This document shows positions 1 to 8,835 of a DNA stretch of 47,893 nt, piece after piece. Each line of letters starts with the position of its first letter. Position 1 is the stretch's first letter. Origin of the DNA: Streptomyces albus subsp. albus (GTDB lineage Bacteria > Actinomycetota > Actinomycetes > Streptomycetales > Streptomycetaceae); NCBI RefSeq assembly GCF_000719865.1, contig NZ_JOID01000037.1:1-47893 (forward strand), in the 5' to 3' direction. The notes below the pieces were generated by a model, which saw only the letters and a list, made by a program, of their open reading frames with translations, searched no databases and was not told the origin of the DNA. Both the position numbers and the translations under genes were made by a program.

Positions 1-21
1 GATCTGAGCGTGCTTGAACAT
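1..21 (-). CDS. Start of an unidentified gene, cut by the window edge
   Basis: Only the first seven codons are inside the window (MFKHAQI, ATG at 21-19, reading left). The call rests on the ribosome binding site: on the minus strand GGAGGT (30-35) lies exactly 8 nt before the ATG. The upstream leader holds a small hairpin (CCGGG/CCCGG around 59-72) and a 10-nt dyad TACC-AA-GGTA (82-91). Seven residues are too few to name a product. The gene runs in the same direction as cobN. Confidence 0.5.
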
Positions 22-879
22 CAGGAGTTACCTCCGAAGTGGGGGGCTCGCGCATTTCGCCGGGTTTGCCCGGTTGCGCCCTACCTTGGTAACCCGCCCG
101 CACCAGGGGTTCAAGCACCCCCTCTCCTACCGGAGGCCGTAGCCGCCACCCCCGCACGCGGTCGCGTGAACCCCGGCGCGGGCAGCCCGCCCGCGCCCGT
201 CGGACGCTCCCCCCGCGCCGGAGGACCGGCGCCGCTCCCCCGCTCCCCGCTCCGTAAACCCGCCGCTTGGGCCACCCCCCGGTCACGCGGCGCACCCACG
301 GCACCCGGCGGCGGTCCGTCTCCCGGACGGGGCCGGGGCCCCGGGTCTCCTATCCCCCGTAGTACGTGAACCGGGCCACGTGCGGCAGGTCACCGGAAAC
401 CAAGGTCAACGACTTCTCGACGGGCTTCCCGAAGGGCCCGTGCCCGGTCCCCCGAGGGTCGGCACGGCCGCTGACGGCCGACCGGGAGCCACGGGGCCGG
501 CACACCGGGTAAGGGCGGGCAGCCGGATGCGACCGGGCAAGGCGGTTCATCGGTCGGCGGCCCGGCGGGGAGGAAGAGGCGGCCCCGGGGGTAGAGGCGG
601 CCCCGGCGGGGGAAGGGGCGGGCGGAGAGAGATGGGGCCCGGCGGCAGAAGAAGGGGGACAGCGGCCGCGCTCCCGGCATGCGCGGAGCGGCACACACCG
701 AGCCCCGTCTCCCGGACCGGGCGCGGAGCCCGGGCCGGGAGGCCGGGCACGGAGCCGGGCCGGCACGGGACCAGGCCGGCCCCTCCGCCGGGCCGAGCTC
801 GGGGGCCGGGCCGGGCCGAGCCGAGCTCGGGGCCGGGCACGGAAGTCGGCCCCGGGCTCGGGGCGGGGCCCCGGGCAGC
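22..879. other. Intergenic region between the left-edge gene and cobN
   Basis: About 860 bp without a convincing gene. It holds the leader and ribosome binding site of the left-edge gene (22-130), then very GC-rich sequence with runs of GGCCCCGG(C/G)GG (570-640) and repeated GCCGAGCTCGGG (790-835). No clear intrinsic terminator for cobN was found, although the GAGCTCGG repeats could pair with each other. A possible small reading frame inside it is listed separately. Confidence 0.5.
350..550 (-). CDS. Doubtful 66-residue small ORF downstream of cobN
   Basis: ATG at 550, stop TAG at 350-352. The last 28 residues (beginning GPFGKPVEKSLTLVSGD and ending FTYYGG) have a natural-looking composition and very high GC at third positions, unlike the Arg/Pro-rich noise nearby. 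There is no ribosome binding site before the ATG, and the first half looks like non-coding GC-rich translation. It may be the conserved end of a decayed gene or chance. I do not recognise the family. Confidence 0.18.
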   Translation of the reverse strand: MNRLARSHPAARPYPVCRPRGSRSAVSGRADPRGTGHGPFGKPVEKSLTLVSGDLPHVARFTYYGG

Positions 880-3800
880 TCAGTCCTCCCCGCCCTCCAG
901 GTCGCCCTCCGTCTCCAGGAAGGTGCGGCGGAGCCCTTCGAGCACCTCCGGGTCCGGCTCCGCCCACATGCCGCGGCTCTCGGCCTCCAGCAGCCGTTCG
1001 GCCATGCCGTGCAGCGCCCAGGGGTTCGCCTCGCGGAGGAAGTCGCGGTTCTCCGGGTCGAGCACATAGGTGCGCGCCAGGGTGTCGTACATCCAGTCGG
1101 CGACGACCCCGGTCGTGGCGTCGTAGCCGAACAGGTAGTCGACGGTGGCGGCGAGCTCGAAGGCGCCCTTGTAGCCGTGGCGGCGCATCGCCGCGATCCA
1201 CCGCGGATTGACCACCCGCGCGCGGAAGACCCGCGAGGTCTCCTCGGTGAGGGTGCGGGTGCGGACCGTCTCCGGGCGGGTGCTGTCGCCGATGTACGCG
1301 GCGGGGGCGGTACCCCGGAGCGCGCGGACGGCGGCGACCATCCCGCCGTGGTACTGGAAGTAGTCGTCGGAGTCGGCGATGTCGTGCTCGCGGGTGTCGG
1401 TGTTCTTGGCGGCCACGGCGATCCGCCGGTACGCGCTCTCCATCTCCTCGCGCGCCGGGCGGCCGTCGAGGCCGCGGCCGTAGGCGTAGCCGCCCCAGAC
1501 GGTGTAGACCTCGGCGAGGTCGGCGTCGGTGCGCCAGTCGCGGCTGTCGATGAGCTGGAGCAGGCCCGCCCCGTAGGTGCCGGGCCGGGAGCCGAAGATG
1601 CGGGTGGTGGCGCGGCGCTCGTCGCCGTGCTCGGCGAGGTCGGCCCGGGCGTGGGCCCGGACGTGGTTGTCCTCGTCGCTCTCCTCCAGCGAGGCCGCGA
1701 GCCGCACCGCGTCGTCCAGGAGCCCGACGACGTGGGGGAACGCGTCCCGGAAGAAGCCGCTGATCCGCAGGGTGACGTCGACGCGCGGGCGGCCGAGGTC
1801 GGCGAGCGGTACGGGTTCGAGTCCGGTGACGCGCCGCGAGGCGTCGTCCCACACCGGGCGGATGCCGAGCAGCGCGAGCGCCTCGGCGATGTCGTCGCCG
1901 GCGGTGCGCATCGCGCTGGTGCCCCACAGCGACAGTCCGACGGACTCGGGCCAGCGGCCGGTGTCGGCGCGGTAGCGCTCCAGGAGGGAGTCGGCGAGCG
2001 CGGAGCCGGTCTCCCAGGCGAGCCGGCTGGGGACGGCCTTGGGGTCGACGGAGTAGAAGTTGCGGCCGGTCGGCAGCACGTTGACGAGTCCGCGCAGCGG
2101 TGACCCGGACGGCCCGGCGGGGACGAAGCCGCCGCCGAGGGCGCGCACGGCGTTCCGGATCTCGTCACCGGTGGCGGCCAGCCGGGGCACCACCTCGCGG
2201 GCGGCGAAGCGGAGCACGGCGGCTACGGCGGCGGGGTCCTCCCGGGGGCCGTCGAGGGCCGCGGGGACGCCGGCGGGGCGTCCGGTCTCCGGGGCCGCGC
2301 CGGTGCCGGGTTCGGGGGCGGTTTCGGGGGCGGTTTCGGGGGCGGCGCCGGTGCCGGAGGCGGTGCCCGGTTCGGGGCCGGATTCGGTCCCGGGACGGGG
2401 TTCCGTCCCAGAGGCGGCGCCGGTGCCGGAGGCGGAGGCCGTGCCGGAGGCGGAGGCCGTGCCGGAGGCGGAGGCCGTGCCGGAGGCGGAGGCCGTGCCG
2501 GGGACGGAGGCGTTCTCCGGGCCGGCGTCGGCGCCCGTGCCGCACACCGCCCCGACCACGCCCTCCACGGCGGCCGGGTCCCAGCCCGCCTCCTCCATGG
2601 CCTCGACCAGGGCGCGGGCCCGTTCCTCGGCCTCGTCCGCCCCGCCGCGGGTGGCCGCCGACTCGTCCAGGCCCAGGGCCTCGCGCAGTCCGGGCAGGGC
2701 GGTGGTGCCGCCCCAGATCTGCCGGGCGCGCAGGACGGCGAGGACGAGGTTGACCCGCTCCGGCCCGGCCGGAGCCTGCCCGAGCACGTGCAGTCCGTCG
2801 CGGATCTGCGCGTCCTTGACCTCGCACAGCCAGCCGTCGACGTGCAGCAGGAAGTCGTCGAAGCCGTCGTCGTCCGGGCGGTCGTCCAGGCCGAGGTCGT
2901 GGTCGAGCCGGGCGGCCCGGATGAGGGTCCAGATCTGGGCGCGGATGGCGGGGAGCTTGGCGGGGTCCATCGCGGAGATGGACGCGTATTCGTCCAGCAG
3001 CTGTTCGAGGCGGGCGATGTCCCCGTAGGACTCGGCGCGCGCCATGGGCGGGACGAGGTGGTCGACGAGGGTGGCGTGCGCGCGGCGCTTGGCCTGGGTG
3101 CCCTCACCCGGGTCGTTGACGAGGAACGGGTAGACCAGCGGCAGGTCGCCGAGCGCGGCGTCGGGCGCGCAGTCCGCGGAGAGCGCCGCGTTCTTGCCCG
3201 GCAGCCACTCCAGATTGCCGTGCTTGCCGAGGTGGACCATGGCGTCGGCGCCGAAGCCGCCGTCCTCGGGGCGGGCGGCGATCCAGCGGTAGGCGGCCAG
3301 GTAGTGGTGGGAGGGCGGCAGATCGGGGTCGTGGTAGATCGCGACGGGGTTCTCGCCGAAGCCGCGCGGCGGCTGGATCAGCACCAGCAGATTGCCGTGA
3401 CGGAGGGCGGCGAGGACGATCTCGCCGTCCGGGTCCCGGCTCCGGTCGGTGAACAGCTCGCCGGGCGGCGGCCCCCAGTGCTCCTCGACGCGCTCGCGCA
3501 GTACGCGCGGCAACCGCTCGTACCAGCGGCGGTAGTCGGCGGCGGGGATGCGGACGGGGTTGCGGGCGAGCTGTTCCTCGGTGAGCCAGTCCTGGTCGTG
3601 CCCGCCCGCCTCGATCAGGGCGTAGATCAGTTCGTCTCCGTCGCCGGAGGCGAGCCCGGGGAGCGCGCCGGGCCCGTCCTCCGGACCGAGGTCGTAGCCC
3701 TCCGCGCGCAGGGCGCGCAGCAGGGCGACGGCGCTGGCGGGGGTGTCGAGGCCGACGGCGTTGCCGATCCGGGAGTGCTTGGTGGGGTAAGCGGACAGCA

Positions 3801-4911
3801 CCAGCGCGAGGCGTTTGCGCGCGGCCGGGATGTGCCGCAGCCGGGCGTGGCGCACGGCGATCCCGGCGACACGCGCGGCGCGTTCGGGGTCGGCGGCGTA
3901 GACGGGCAGCCCGTCCTCGTCCACCTCCTTGAAGGAGAACGGCACGGTGATGAGCCGCCCGTCGAACTCGGGCACGGCGATCTGCGTCGCGGCGTCCAGC
4001 GGCGACAGCCCTTCGTCGTTCTCCTCCCAGGCGGCCCGCGGCCCGGTGAGGCAGAGAGCCTGCAGGATCGGTACGCCGAGCGCGGCGAGGGCGCCCGCGT
4101 CCCAGGACTCGTCGTCCCCGCCGGCGGAGGCCGCGGCGGGCTTGGTGCCGCCGGCGGCGAGGACGGTGGTGACGACGGCGTCGGCCTCGCCCAGCGCCTC
4201 GATCAGCCCGGGCTCCGGGGCGCGGAGGGAGGCCACGTACAGCGGCAGCGGGCGGCCGCCGACCTCCTCGACGGCCCGGCAGAGGGCCTCCACGAAGGCG
4301 GTGTTGCCGCTCATGTGGTGGGCCCGGTAGTAGAGCACGGCGATGACCGGGCGGCCCGTGGCACCGGGGCCGGCGGAGCCCGGCGCGGCGGTGCCGGGTC
4401 CGGTGGCGGCATCGGTGGTGCCCGGGCCGGCGGTGCCGGCCTCGGCGGCGCCGGGAGCCGCTTCCGGCATGGGGGTGCGTTCCAGCGGGCCCCAGCTCGG
4501 GGCGGGTTCCGGCGGGGCGAAGCCGTGGCCGGTCAGCAGCACCGTGTCGGAGAGGAACCGGGCGAGCTGCCCGAGGTTGGCCGGGCCGCCGTGCGCCAGG
4601 TAGGCGTGGGCCTCGGCGGCGATGCCGACGGGGACCGTGGACGCCGCCATCAGCTGGGCGTCGGGCGCCTGTTCACCGGTGAGGACGACGACCGGACGCT
4701 CCCCGGCGAGCAGCGCGTCGAGCCCGTCCTGCCAGGCGCGGATGCCGCCGAGCAGCCGTACGACGACGAGTTCGGTGCCCTCCAGCAGCGCGGGCAGCTC
4801 GTCGAGCCGGAGCCGGGAGGGGTTGCCCAGCCGGTACGGGACGGGGCCCCCGGCGGCGCGGGCGCTCAGCAGATCGGTGTCGGACGTCGACAGCAGCAGG
4901 ATCACGGGCAC
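880..4911 (-). CDS. cobN: Cobaltochelatase large subunit CobN
   Basis: This is the large subunit of aerobic cobaltochelatase, which inserts Co2+ into hydrogenobyrinate a,c-diamide with ATP; partner subunits (CobS/CobT or ChlI/ChlD-like) are not in the window. The 1343 residues belong to the CobN/magnesium-chelatase H family. Recognisable stretches are YYRAHHMSGNTAFVEAL (about residue 195), PPRGFGENPVAIYHDPD, MVHLGKHGNLEWLPGK, YPFLVNDPGEGTQAKRR and, in the C-terminal half, NFYSVDPKAVPSRLAWETG and SLWGTSAMRTAGDDIAEAL. The start is GTG at 4911 behind a weak purine run. Two low-complexity insertions interrupt the fold: residues about 145-187 (Ala/Gly/Pro/Thr) and about 798-885 (SASGTA repeats). 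A cobalamin riboswitch lies about 620 bp upstream on the same strand, so B12 repression is likely. Confidence 0.96.
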   Translation of the reverse strand: MPVILLLSTSDTDLLSARAAGGPVPYRLGNPSRLRLDELPALLEGTELVVVRLLGGIRAWQDGLDALLAGERPVVVLTGEQAPDAQLMAASTVPVGIAAEAHAYLAHGGPANLGQLARFLSDTVLLTGHGFAPPEPAPSWGPLERTPMPEAAPGAAEAGTAGPGTTDAATGPGTAAPGSAGPGATGRPVIAVLYYRAHHMSGNTAFVEALCRAVEEVGGRPLPLYVASLRAPEPGLIEALGEADAVVTTVLAAGGTKPAAASAGGDDESWDAGALAALGVPILQALCLTGPRAAWEENDEGLSPLDAATQIAVPEFDGRLITVPFSFKEVDEDGLPVYAADPERAARVAGIAVRHARLRHIPAARKRLALVLSAYPTKHSRIGNAVGLDTPASAVALLRALRAEGYDLGPEDGPGALPGLASGDGDELIYALIEAGGHDQDWLTEEQLARNPVRIPAADYRRWYERLPRVLRERVEEHWGPPPGELFTDRSRDPDGEIVLAALRHGNLLVLIQPPRGFGENPVAIYHDPDLPPSHHYLAAYRWIAARPEDGGFGADAMVHLGKHGNLEWLPGKNAALSADCAPDAALGDLPLVYPFLVNDPGEGTQAKRRAHATLVDHLVPPMARAESYGDIARLEQLLDEYASISAMDPAKLPAIRAQIWTLIRAARLDHDLGLDDRPDDDGFDDFLLHVDGWLCEVKDAQIRDGLHVLGQAPAGPERVNLVLAVLRARQIWGGTTALPGLREALGLDESAATRGGADEAEERARALVEAMEEAGWDPAAVEGVVGAVCGTGADAGPENASVPGTASASGTASASGTASASGTASASGTGAASGTEPRPGTESGPEPGTASGTGAAPETAPETAPEPGTGAAPETGRPAGVPAALDGPREDPAAVAAVLRFAAREVVPRLAATGDEIRNAVRALGGGFVPAGPSGSPLRGLVNVLPTGRNFYSVDPKAVPSRLAWETGSALADSLLERYRADTGRWPESVGLSLWGTSAMRTAGDDIAEALALLGIRPVWDDASRRVTGLEPVPLADLGRPRVDVTLRISGFFRDAFPHVVGLLDDAVRLAASLEESDEDNHVRAHARADLAEHGDERRATTRIFGSRPGTYGAGLLQLIDSRDWRTDADLAEVYTVWGGYAYGRGLDGRPAREEMESAYRRIAVAAKNTDTREHDIADSDDYFQYHGGMVAAVRALRGTAPAAYIGDSTRPETVRTRTLTEETSRVFRARVVNPRWIAAMRRHGYKGAFELAATVDYLFGYDATTGVVADWMYDTLARTYVLDPENRDFLREANPWALHGMAERLLEAESRGMWAEPDPEVLEGLRRTFLETEGDLEGGED
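2431..2502. repeat. Four tandem 18-bp units inside cobN
   Basis: The unit GGCGGAGGCCGTGCCGGA is repeated four times with a single final mismatch. It encodes repeated Ser-Ala-Ser-Gly-Thr-Ala in the CobN linker (about residues 803-827). The 18-nt period keeps the frame, so copy-number change would only lengthen the linker. Confidence 0.9.
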
Positions 4912-5531
4912 TCGCTTCGCGGTGTCGTGGCGGACCGGCGGGCCGGCCCGGCCTGCCGGAGGGGAACGGCGACGCCCCGGGCCGGGGTATGGCCGGAGGG
5001 GACGCGGGAGGACGAAGCGGGATCCGGCCGGGCGGGGTTCGTCCGGGCGCGATTCCGGGTCGAGTTGAGCCGGGCGGGGTCCGGCCGGGCGCTATTCGGG
5101 GTCGAGTCGGGCCGGGCGGGGATCCGCCCGGCGGGGATCCGGACCGGATCCGGCTGGGAAGAGTGGGACGGAGCAAAGCTCGGCCGGGCGGGGTTCCGGG
5201 CCGGATTCGGCCGGAAGGGACCGGACCGGGCGGAGCCGGACCGGGCGGAGCGCGGCCCGACCGGCTTCCAGGCGGAGCCCGGCCGGGCGGAGTTCAACCG
5301 CGCAGGAACCCGGGCGGAGTTCAGCCGGGCAGGGTGGTGCGGGGTCGGCGGGCCCGGGGTCAGGGAACGCGGAATCCGGCGGCACGGGGTGCGGGACCGC
5401 GGGGCCGGGGCCGGGGCCGGGGACGGTATCCGGGAATGGCGGGACCGGGGGCGGCGGAGCCGGCCACGGCAGGGCCGAGAGCGCATGCGGCAGCGTGCCT
5501 TCCTCGGGGTCCTCGCCCCGGGTCGGTGGCG
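4912..5531. other. Long degenerate leader between the riboswitch and cobN
   Basis: About 620 bp with no recognisable gene on either strand. It is built of degenerate repeats around GCCGGGCGG(G/A) with GTTC/ATTC spacers (5030-5335), then GGGGCCGG runs (5395-5430). Translations in all frames are Arg/Pro/Ser-rich noise. It would be an exceptionally long 5' leader for cobN if transcription starts at the riboswitch promoter. Confidence 0.6.
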
Positions 5532-5662
5532 GACGGCGGGAGTTCCTGACTCACGCGGCGGTGCTGCTGCCGCGCTCACAGTGGCGGGACCGTGCCGGAT
5601 TCACACCGGCTTCCTCCCCTGGCGCCGTCCATGGCGTCGTCGGACCCGCTCGGGGCCCGACG
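5532..5662 (-). ncRNA. Cobalamin (AdoCbl) riboswitch upstream of cobN
   Basis: Read on the minus strand, the conserved core is present in order: GGAAGCCGGTGTGAATCCGG, then CGGTCCCGCCACTGTGAGC (B12 box; plus-strand complement at about 5573-5600), and the 3' element GAGTCAGGAACTCC (complement at 5539-5552). Aptamers of this class bind adenosylcobalamin or related corrinoids and switch off biosynthesis or transport genes. A plausible -10 (TACTAT, complement 5669-5674) sits just upstream, placing the transcript start near 5662. The next same-strand gene is cobN, 620 bp away. Confidence 0.93.
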
Positions 5663-6007
5663 GTGAGCATAGTAAGGGCAGCGGGGCCGCTCGCGGCACG
5701 GTGCCTCCGCGGCCGGCCCGGCGGTGACCGAGAGAACACCGGCCGCCCGCCGGCCCCCGGAACACCGGCGCGCATCACACCAACCCGGCCGAAACCGGGA
5801 CGGCTTCCGCCCGCTCACGAACCGTCCGGCCGGTGTCGCGCACTTCTCCCGCCGCAGCCGGTTTCCGGCTCAACCTCCGCCCTTGAACAGGGATTTCACC
5901 GGCTTCGGGGCGGCCCCGGAGCGGCCCGTCCCGGCAGTTCCGACCCCCGCCCGCCGCGGTGCGCCCCCGGCCACGAGACCCCACGGGCGCCGCCATCGGG
6001 CATCTGT
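5663..6007. promoter_or_regulatory. Divergent promoter region, riboswitch/cobN versus cobG
   Basis: This 345-bp region separates the minus-strand riboswitch from plus-strand cobG. On the minus side TACTAT at 5674-5669 is a good -10 candidate, but no canonical -35 was seen. On the plus side no obvious promoter or ribosome binding site precedes cobG, and no second riboswitch core occurs on the plus strand. No gene is seen here. Confidence 0.4.
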
Positions 6008-8206
6008 ATGCTCGCCGCCATGCCCTCCCCCGCCACACCCTGCCCCGGCATGCCCGGACCGCCCCGGCGCGGGCGCGACGACGCCTGCCCCGGAGCGTTG
6101 CGTCTGCACAGCGCCGATGACGGTGCCTTGGCACGGGTGCGCCTGCCGGGCGGATTGCTCACGAGCCGTCAGGCGCGCTGTCTTGCCGATGTGGCCGAGG
6201 ATTTGGGGGACGGGGAGCTTGAGCTGACCTCCCGCGGCAATGTGCAGGTACGGGGTCTTCCCGATGATTGCGGTCGCCAACTCGCCGACCGTCTCCACCC
6301 CGTGGGACTCCTCCCCTCCGAGACCCATGAGCGCGTCCGCAATATGGTGGTTTCCCCGTTGAGCGGACTGGACGGCAACGGCCGCGCGGATGTCCGCGAC
6401 TGGGTGCGCGCGCTCGACGCCCTGCTCTGCGCGAACCCGGGCGCGGCGGCGCTTTCCGGACGTTTTCTCTTCGCCGTGGACGACGGCCGCGGCGACGCCG
6501 CCGCCCTCGGCGCGGATGTGACGATCGTCGCAACCGGCGCCGGTGGCGCGGAGCTCCGCATCGGGGCGGGCGGCCCCCGGGTTCGGGTCACGGCCGAGGA
6601 GGCGCCGCGCGCGGCCGTCGCCGCCGCCGAAGCGTTCCTGCACGCCGCGGCGGAGAGCGGCACCCGTGCCTGGCGCGTCCGGGACCTGCCCCGCCGGACC
6701 GCCGAGTCCGGGGGACCCGGCGGCCCGGGCGAGCCCGGCGGACGCACCGGGCCGCCTCCTTCCGCGGCGCCGGATGCTCCGGGGAACCATGCTTTGGACG
6801 CGGATCTGCTGCGGCACCATCTGTCCCGCGCGGGTGTCGCGTGGAGGCCGGCGGAAGAACCGGCACCCGGACCCGCGCACGCGGGCGACCGCCCGGCGAC
6901 CGGCCCTGGGCCGGAACGGGCGACCGGGTCGGCGGCGGGCTCCCCGGCCGGCCGGGTCATCGCACCGGCTCGACGGCCGGTTCCCGCACCGGCCCCCGCG
7001 CCGGCCGCCGGCCCCGCCCCCGGGCTGATCCGCGGCCCGGCCCCCGCCGGCCGGTGCGCCCTGTCGGTGACCGCGCCCCTGGGCCGGTACTCCGCCGCGC
7101 AGTGGCGGCTACTGGCGGAGACAGCCGAGCGCTCGGGTGACACGGAGCTCCGCACCACCCCCTGGCGCGGAGTCGTCGTTCCCGGTCTCCCGCCGGACGC
7201 GGGCCCGGCGGCTCTGCGGCGGCTGGCCGACGCGGGTCTCGTCACCGCCCCGGACTCCCCCTGGTTCGGGGTCGGTTCCTGCGCCGGGCGGCCCGGCTGC
7301 GCCAAGTCCCTGGCGGACGTACGGGCGGACGCCGCGCGGGCTGTACGAAGCGGCCGCGCGGAGCGCGCGACGATCCCCGGCGGCCCGGCCACCGGCCCGG
7401 CCATGGACGGCGCGACCACCGACCCGGCAACGGACGGCCCGGCCACCGACGATATGGCCGCGGACCGGCCCACGCACGCGATCACGAACCGCCCGGCCGG
7501 CGACCCCACCACGGCCGGCCCGGCCGCGGACCGTCCGGCCCGGGCTCAGCGCCCCACGGCTCCCGCGCCGGACGGCCCGTCCGCCCGGACGGACGTCTCC
7601 GGCCCGCCGACCCATGCCTCCGGCGGCCCAAGTGACGTGTCGACCCGCCCGGTTGACCACTCCGGCCTTCCCGCGGGCGCCACCGCGCCCGTCCGCGGTA
7701 CGGCGGCGGTCCTGCCCGTGTACTGGTCCGGCTGCGAGCGCCGCTGTGGTCGTCCGAACGACGGCGGGCCCTGGATCGACGTCCTCGCCACCGGCGACGG
7801 CTACCGGGTGGCCGTCAACGGCACGCCGCCGGCGGCCCGTTCGGCGGCGCCGGTGCGGGTGCCACCCGGCCGGGCCGCCGCCGCGATCGCCGCTGTGGCC
7901 CGCGCGGCGAGTACCGACGGCACCACGCACCCGGCCCACCCGGCGCATACGGCGCCCCCGTCGGACGCCACCGGCACGGCGCTCGGAACGCTCGCCACGC
8001 CGGGCGGAACGGACCCGGCGGGCGGCACGGCGGACGGGACAGGCGGGACAAGCGGCAGCACCCCGGACCGTACAAGCGGCGCCCCGGACGTGACCGGCGC
8101 CGCCGGCCCCGGCGGCCGGAGCGGGTCCCAGCGGCACACACACCCCGGCACTCCGGGCGGCACCGGCGGCCCGGACGGCACCACACGAGCGAGGACGACT
8201 CCGTGA
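6008..8206 (+). CDS. cobG: Precorrin-3B synthase CobG
   Basis: CobG is the O2-dependent monooxygenase that turns precorrin-3A into precorrin-3B before ring contraction, and is related to nitrite/sulfite reductases. The N-terminal ferredoxin-like half ([32 protein letters not shown]) and a second repeat ([18 protein letters not shown]) are clear. The [4Fe-4S] cysteines are C425/C431 (SCAGRPGC) and C576/C580 (GCERRC). At about 732 residues it is much longer than usual (about 400-500) because of disordered inserts: about 230-260, 275-350, 450-560 (between the two cysteine pairs) and a Thr/Gly/Pro tail after about 640. The start is ATG 6008 or ATG 6020; neither has a ribosome binding site, so the message may be leaderless. 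The stop overlaps cobH by GTGA. Confidence 0.92.
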   Translation: MLAAMPSPATPCPGMPGPPRRGRDDACPGALRLHSADDGALARVRLPGGLLTSRQARCLADVAEDLGDGELELTSRGNVQVRGLPDDCGRQLADRLHPVGLLPSETHERVRNMVVSPLSGLDGNGRADVRDWVRALDALLCANPGAAALSGRFLFAVDDGRGDAAALGADVTIVATGAGGAELRIGAGGPRVRVTAEEAPRAAVAAAEAFLHAAAESGTRAWRVRDLPRRTAESGGPGGPGEPGGRTGPPPSAAPDAPGNHALDADLLRHHLSRAGVAWRPAEEPAPGPAHAGDRPATGPGPERATGSAAGSPAGRVIAPARRPVPAPAPAPAAGPAPGLIRGPAPAGRCALSVTAPLGRYSAAQWRLLAETAERSGDTELRTTPWRGVVVPGLPPDAGPAALRRLADAGLVTAPDSPWFGVGSCAGRPGCAKSLADVRADAARAVRSGRAERATIPGGPATGPAMDGATTDPATDGPATDDMAADRPTHAITNRPAGDPTTAGPAADRPARAQRPTAPAPDGPSARTDVSGPPTHASGGPSDVSTRPVDHSGLPAGATAPVRGTAAVLPVYWSGCERRCGRPNDGGPWIDVLATGDGYRVAVNGTPPAARSAAPVRVPPGRAAAAIAAVARAASTDGTTHPAHPAHTAPPSDATGTALGTLATPGGTDPAGGTADGTGGTSGSTPDRTSGAPDVTGAAGPGGRSGSQRHTHPGTPGGTGGPDGTTRARTTP

Positions 8207-8835
8207 CCGGTTACGAGTACGAGAAGGACGGCGCGGCCATCTACCGCCAGTCCTTCGCCACCATCCGCGCCGAGGCGGATCTCGGCGGCCTGCCCGCGGA
8301 CGTGTCCCGGGTCGCCGTCCGGATGATCCACGCCTGCGGCATGACCGACCTGCCCGGCGACCTCGCCCACACCCCGGGGGTCGTGGCCCGCGCCCGGGAG
8401 GCGCTGCTCGCCGGCGCGCCGGTCCTCTGTGACGCGCGGATGGTCGCCAGCGGCGTCACCCGCAAGCGGCTGCCCGCGGACAACGAGGTGCTGTGCACCC
8501 TCTCCGACCCCCGCGTCCCCGCGCTGGCGCGCGAACTCGGCACCACGCGCAGCGCCGCCGCCCTGGAGCTCTGGCGCGACCGCCTGGAGGGCGCCGTGGT
8601 CGCCGTAGGCAACGCGCCGACGGCCCTGTTCCGGCTGCTGGAGATGGTGACGGAGGGCGCGCCCCGCCCGGCGGCGGTCATCGGCGTGCCCGTCGGCTTC
8701 ATCGGCGCGGCGGAGTCCAAGGAGGCCCTGATCGCGCACCCGGCGGGCCTCGAACACCTGGTGGTGCGGGGACGGCGCGGCGGCAGCGCGATGGCCGCCG
8801 CCGCGATCAACGCGATGGCGAGTGAGGCAGAGTGA
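8203..8835 (+). CDS. cobH: Precorrin-8X methylmutase CobH
   Basis: CobH moves the C11 methyl group to C12, converting precorrin-8X to hydrogenobyrinate. The protein has 210 residues, normal for the family. The catalytic histidine is H43 in MIHACGMTD, the position known for Cob[15 protein letters not shown] and [15 protein letters not shown] are further family blocks. The GTG start lies in GTGA with the cobG stop, and its own stop lies in GTGA with cobIJ, so the three genes are probably translationally coupled. It lacks the low-complexity inserts of its neighbours. Confidence 0.96.
   Translation: MTGYEYEKDGAAIYRQSFATIRAEADLGGLPADVSRVAVRMIHACGMTDLPGDLAHTPGVVARAREALLAGAPVLCDARMVASGVTRKRLPADNEVLCTLSDPRVPALARELGTTRSAAALELWRDRLEGAVVAVGNAPTALFRLLEMVTEGAPRPAAVIGVPVGFIGAAESKEALIAHPAGLEHLVVRGRRGGSAMAAAAINAMASEAE

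Noticed and set aside
59..120. tRNA gene near the left edge
   Set aside because: A short stem and a GTTCAAG-like stretch are present, but no cloverleaf with anticodon arm can be drawn.
390..2168. Long open frames antisense to or overlapping cobN (for example 390-2168 minus, 679-2103 plus, 2788-5727 plus)
   Set aside because: They are shadows produced by GC-rich codons; translations are Arg/Ala/Pro or Gly/Val/Ala noise without domains, and cobN explains the DNA.
4902..5579. A 225-residue minus-strand protein between the riboswitch and cobN
   Set aside because: Its sequence is Arg/Pro/Ser/Ala repeat noise from the degenerate GC repeat; it has no domain and its start falls inside the riboswitch.
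5800..6007. A separate plus-strand cobalamin riboswitch for cobG
   Set aside because: The B12 box and core motifs occur only on the minus strand here; the plus strand shows the reverse complement of the cobN-side element.
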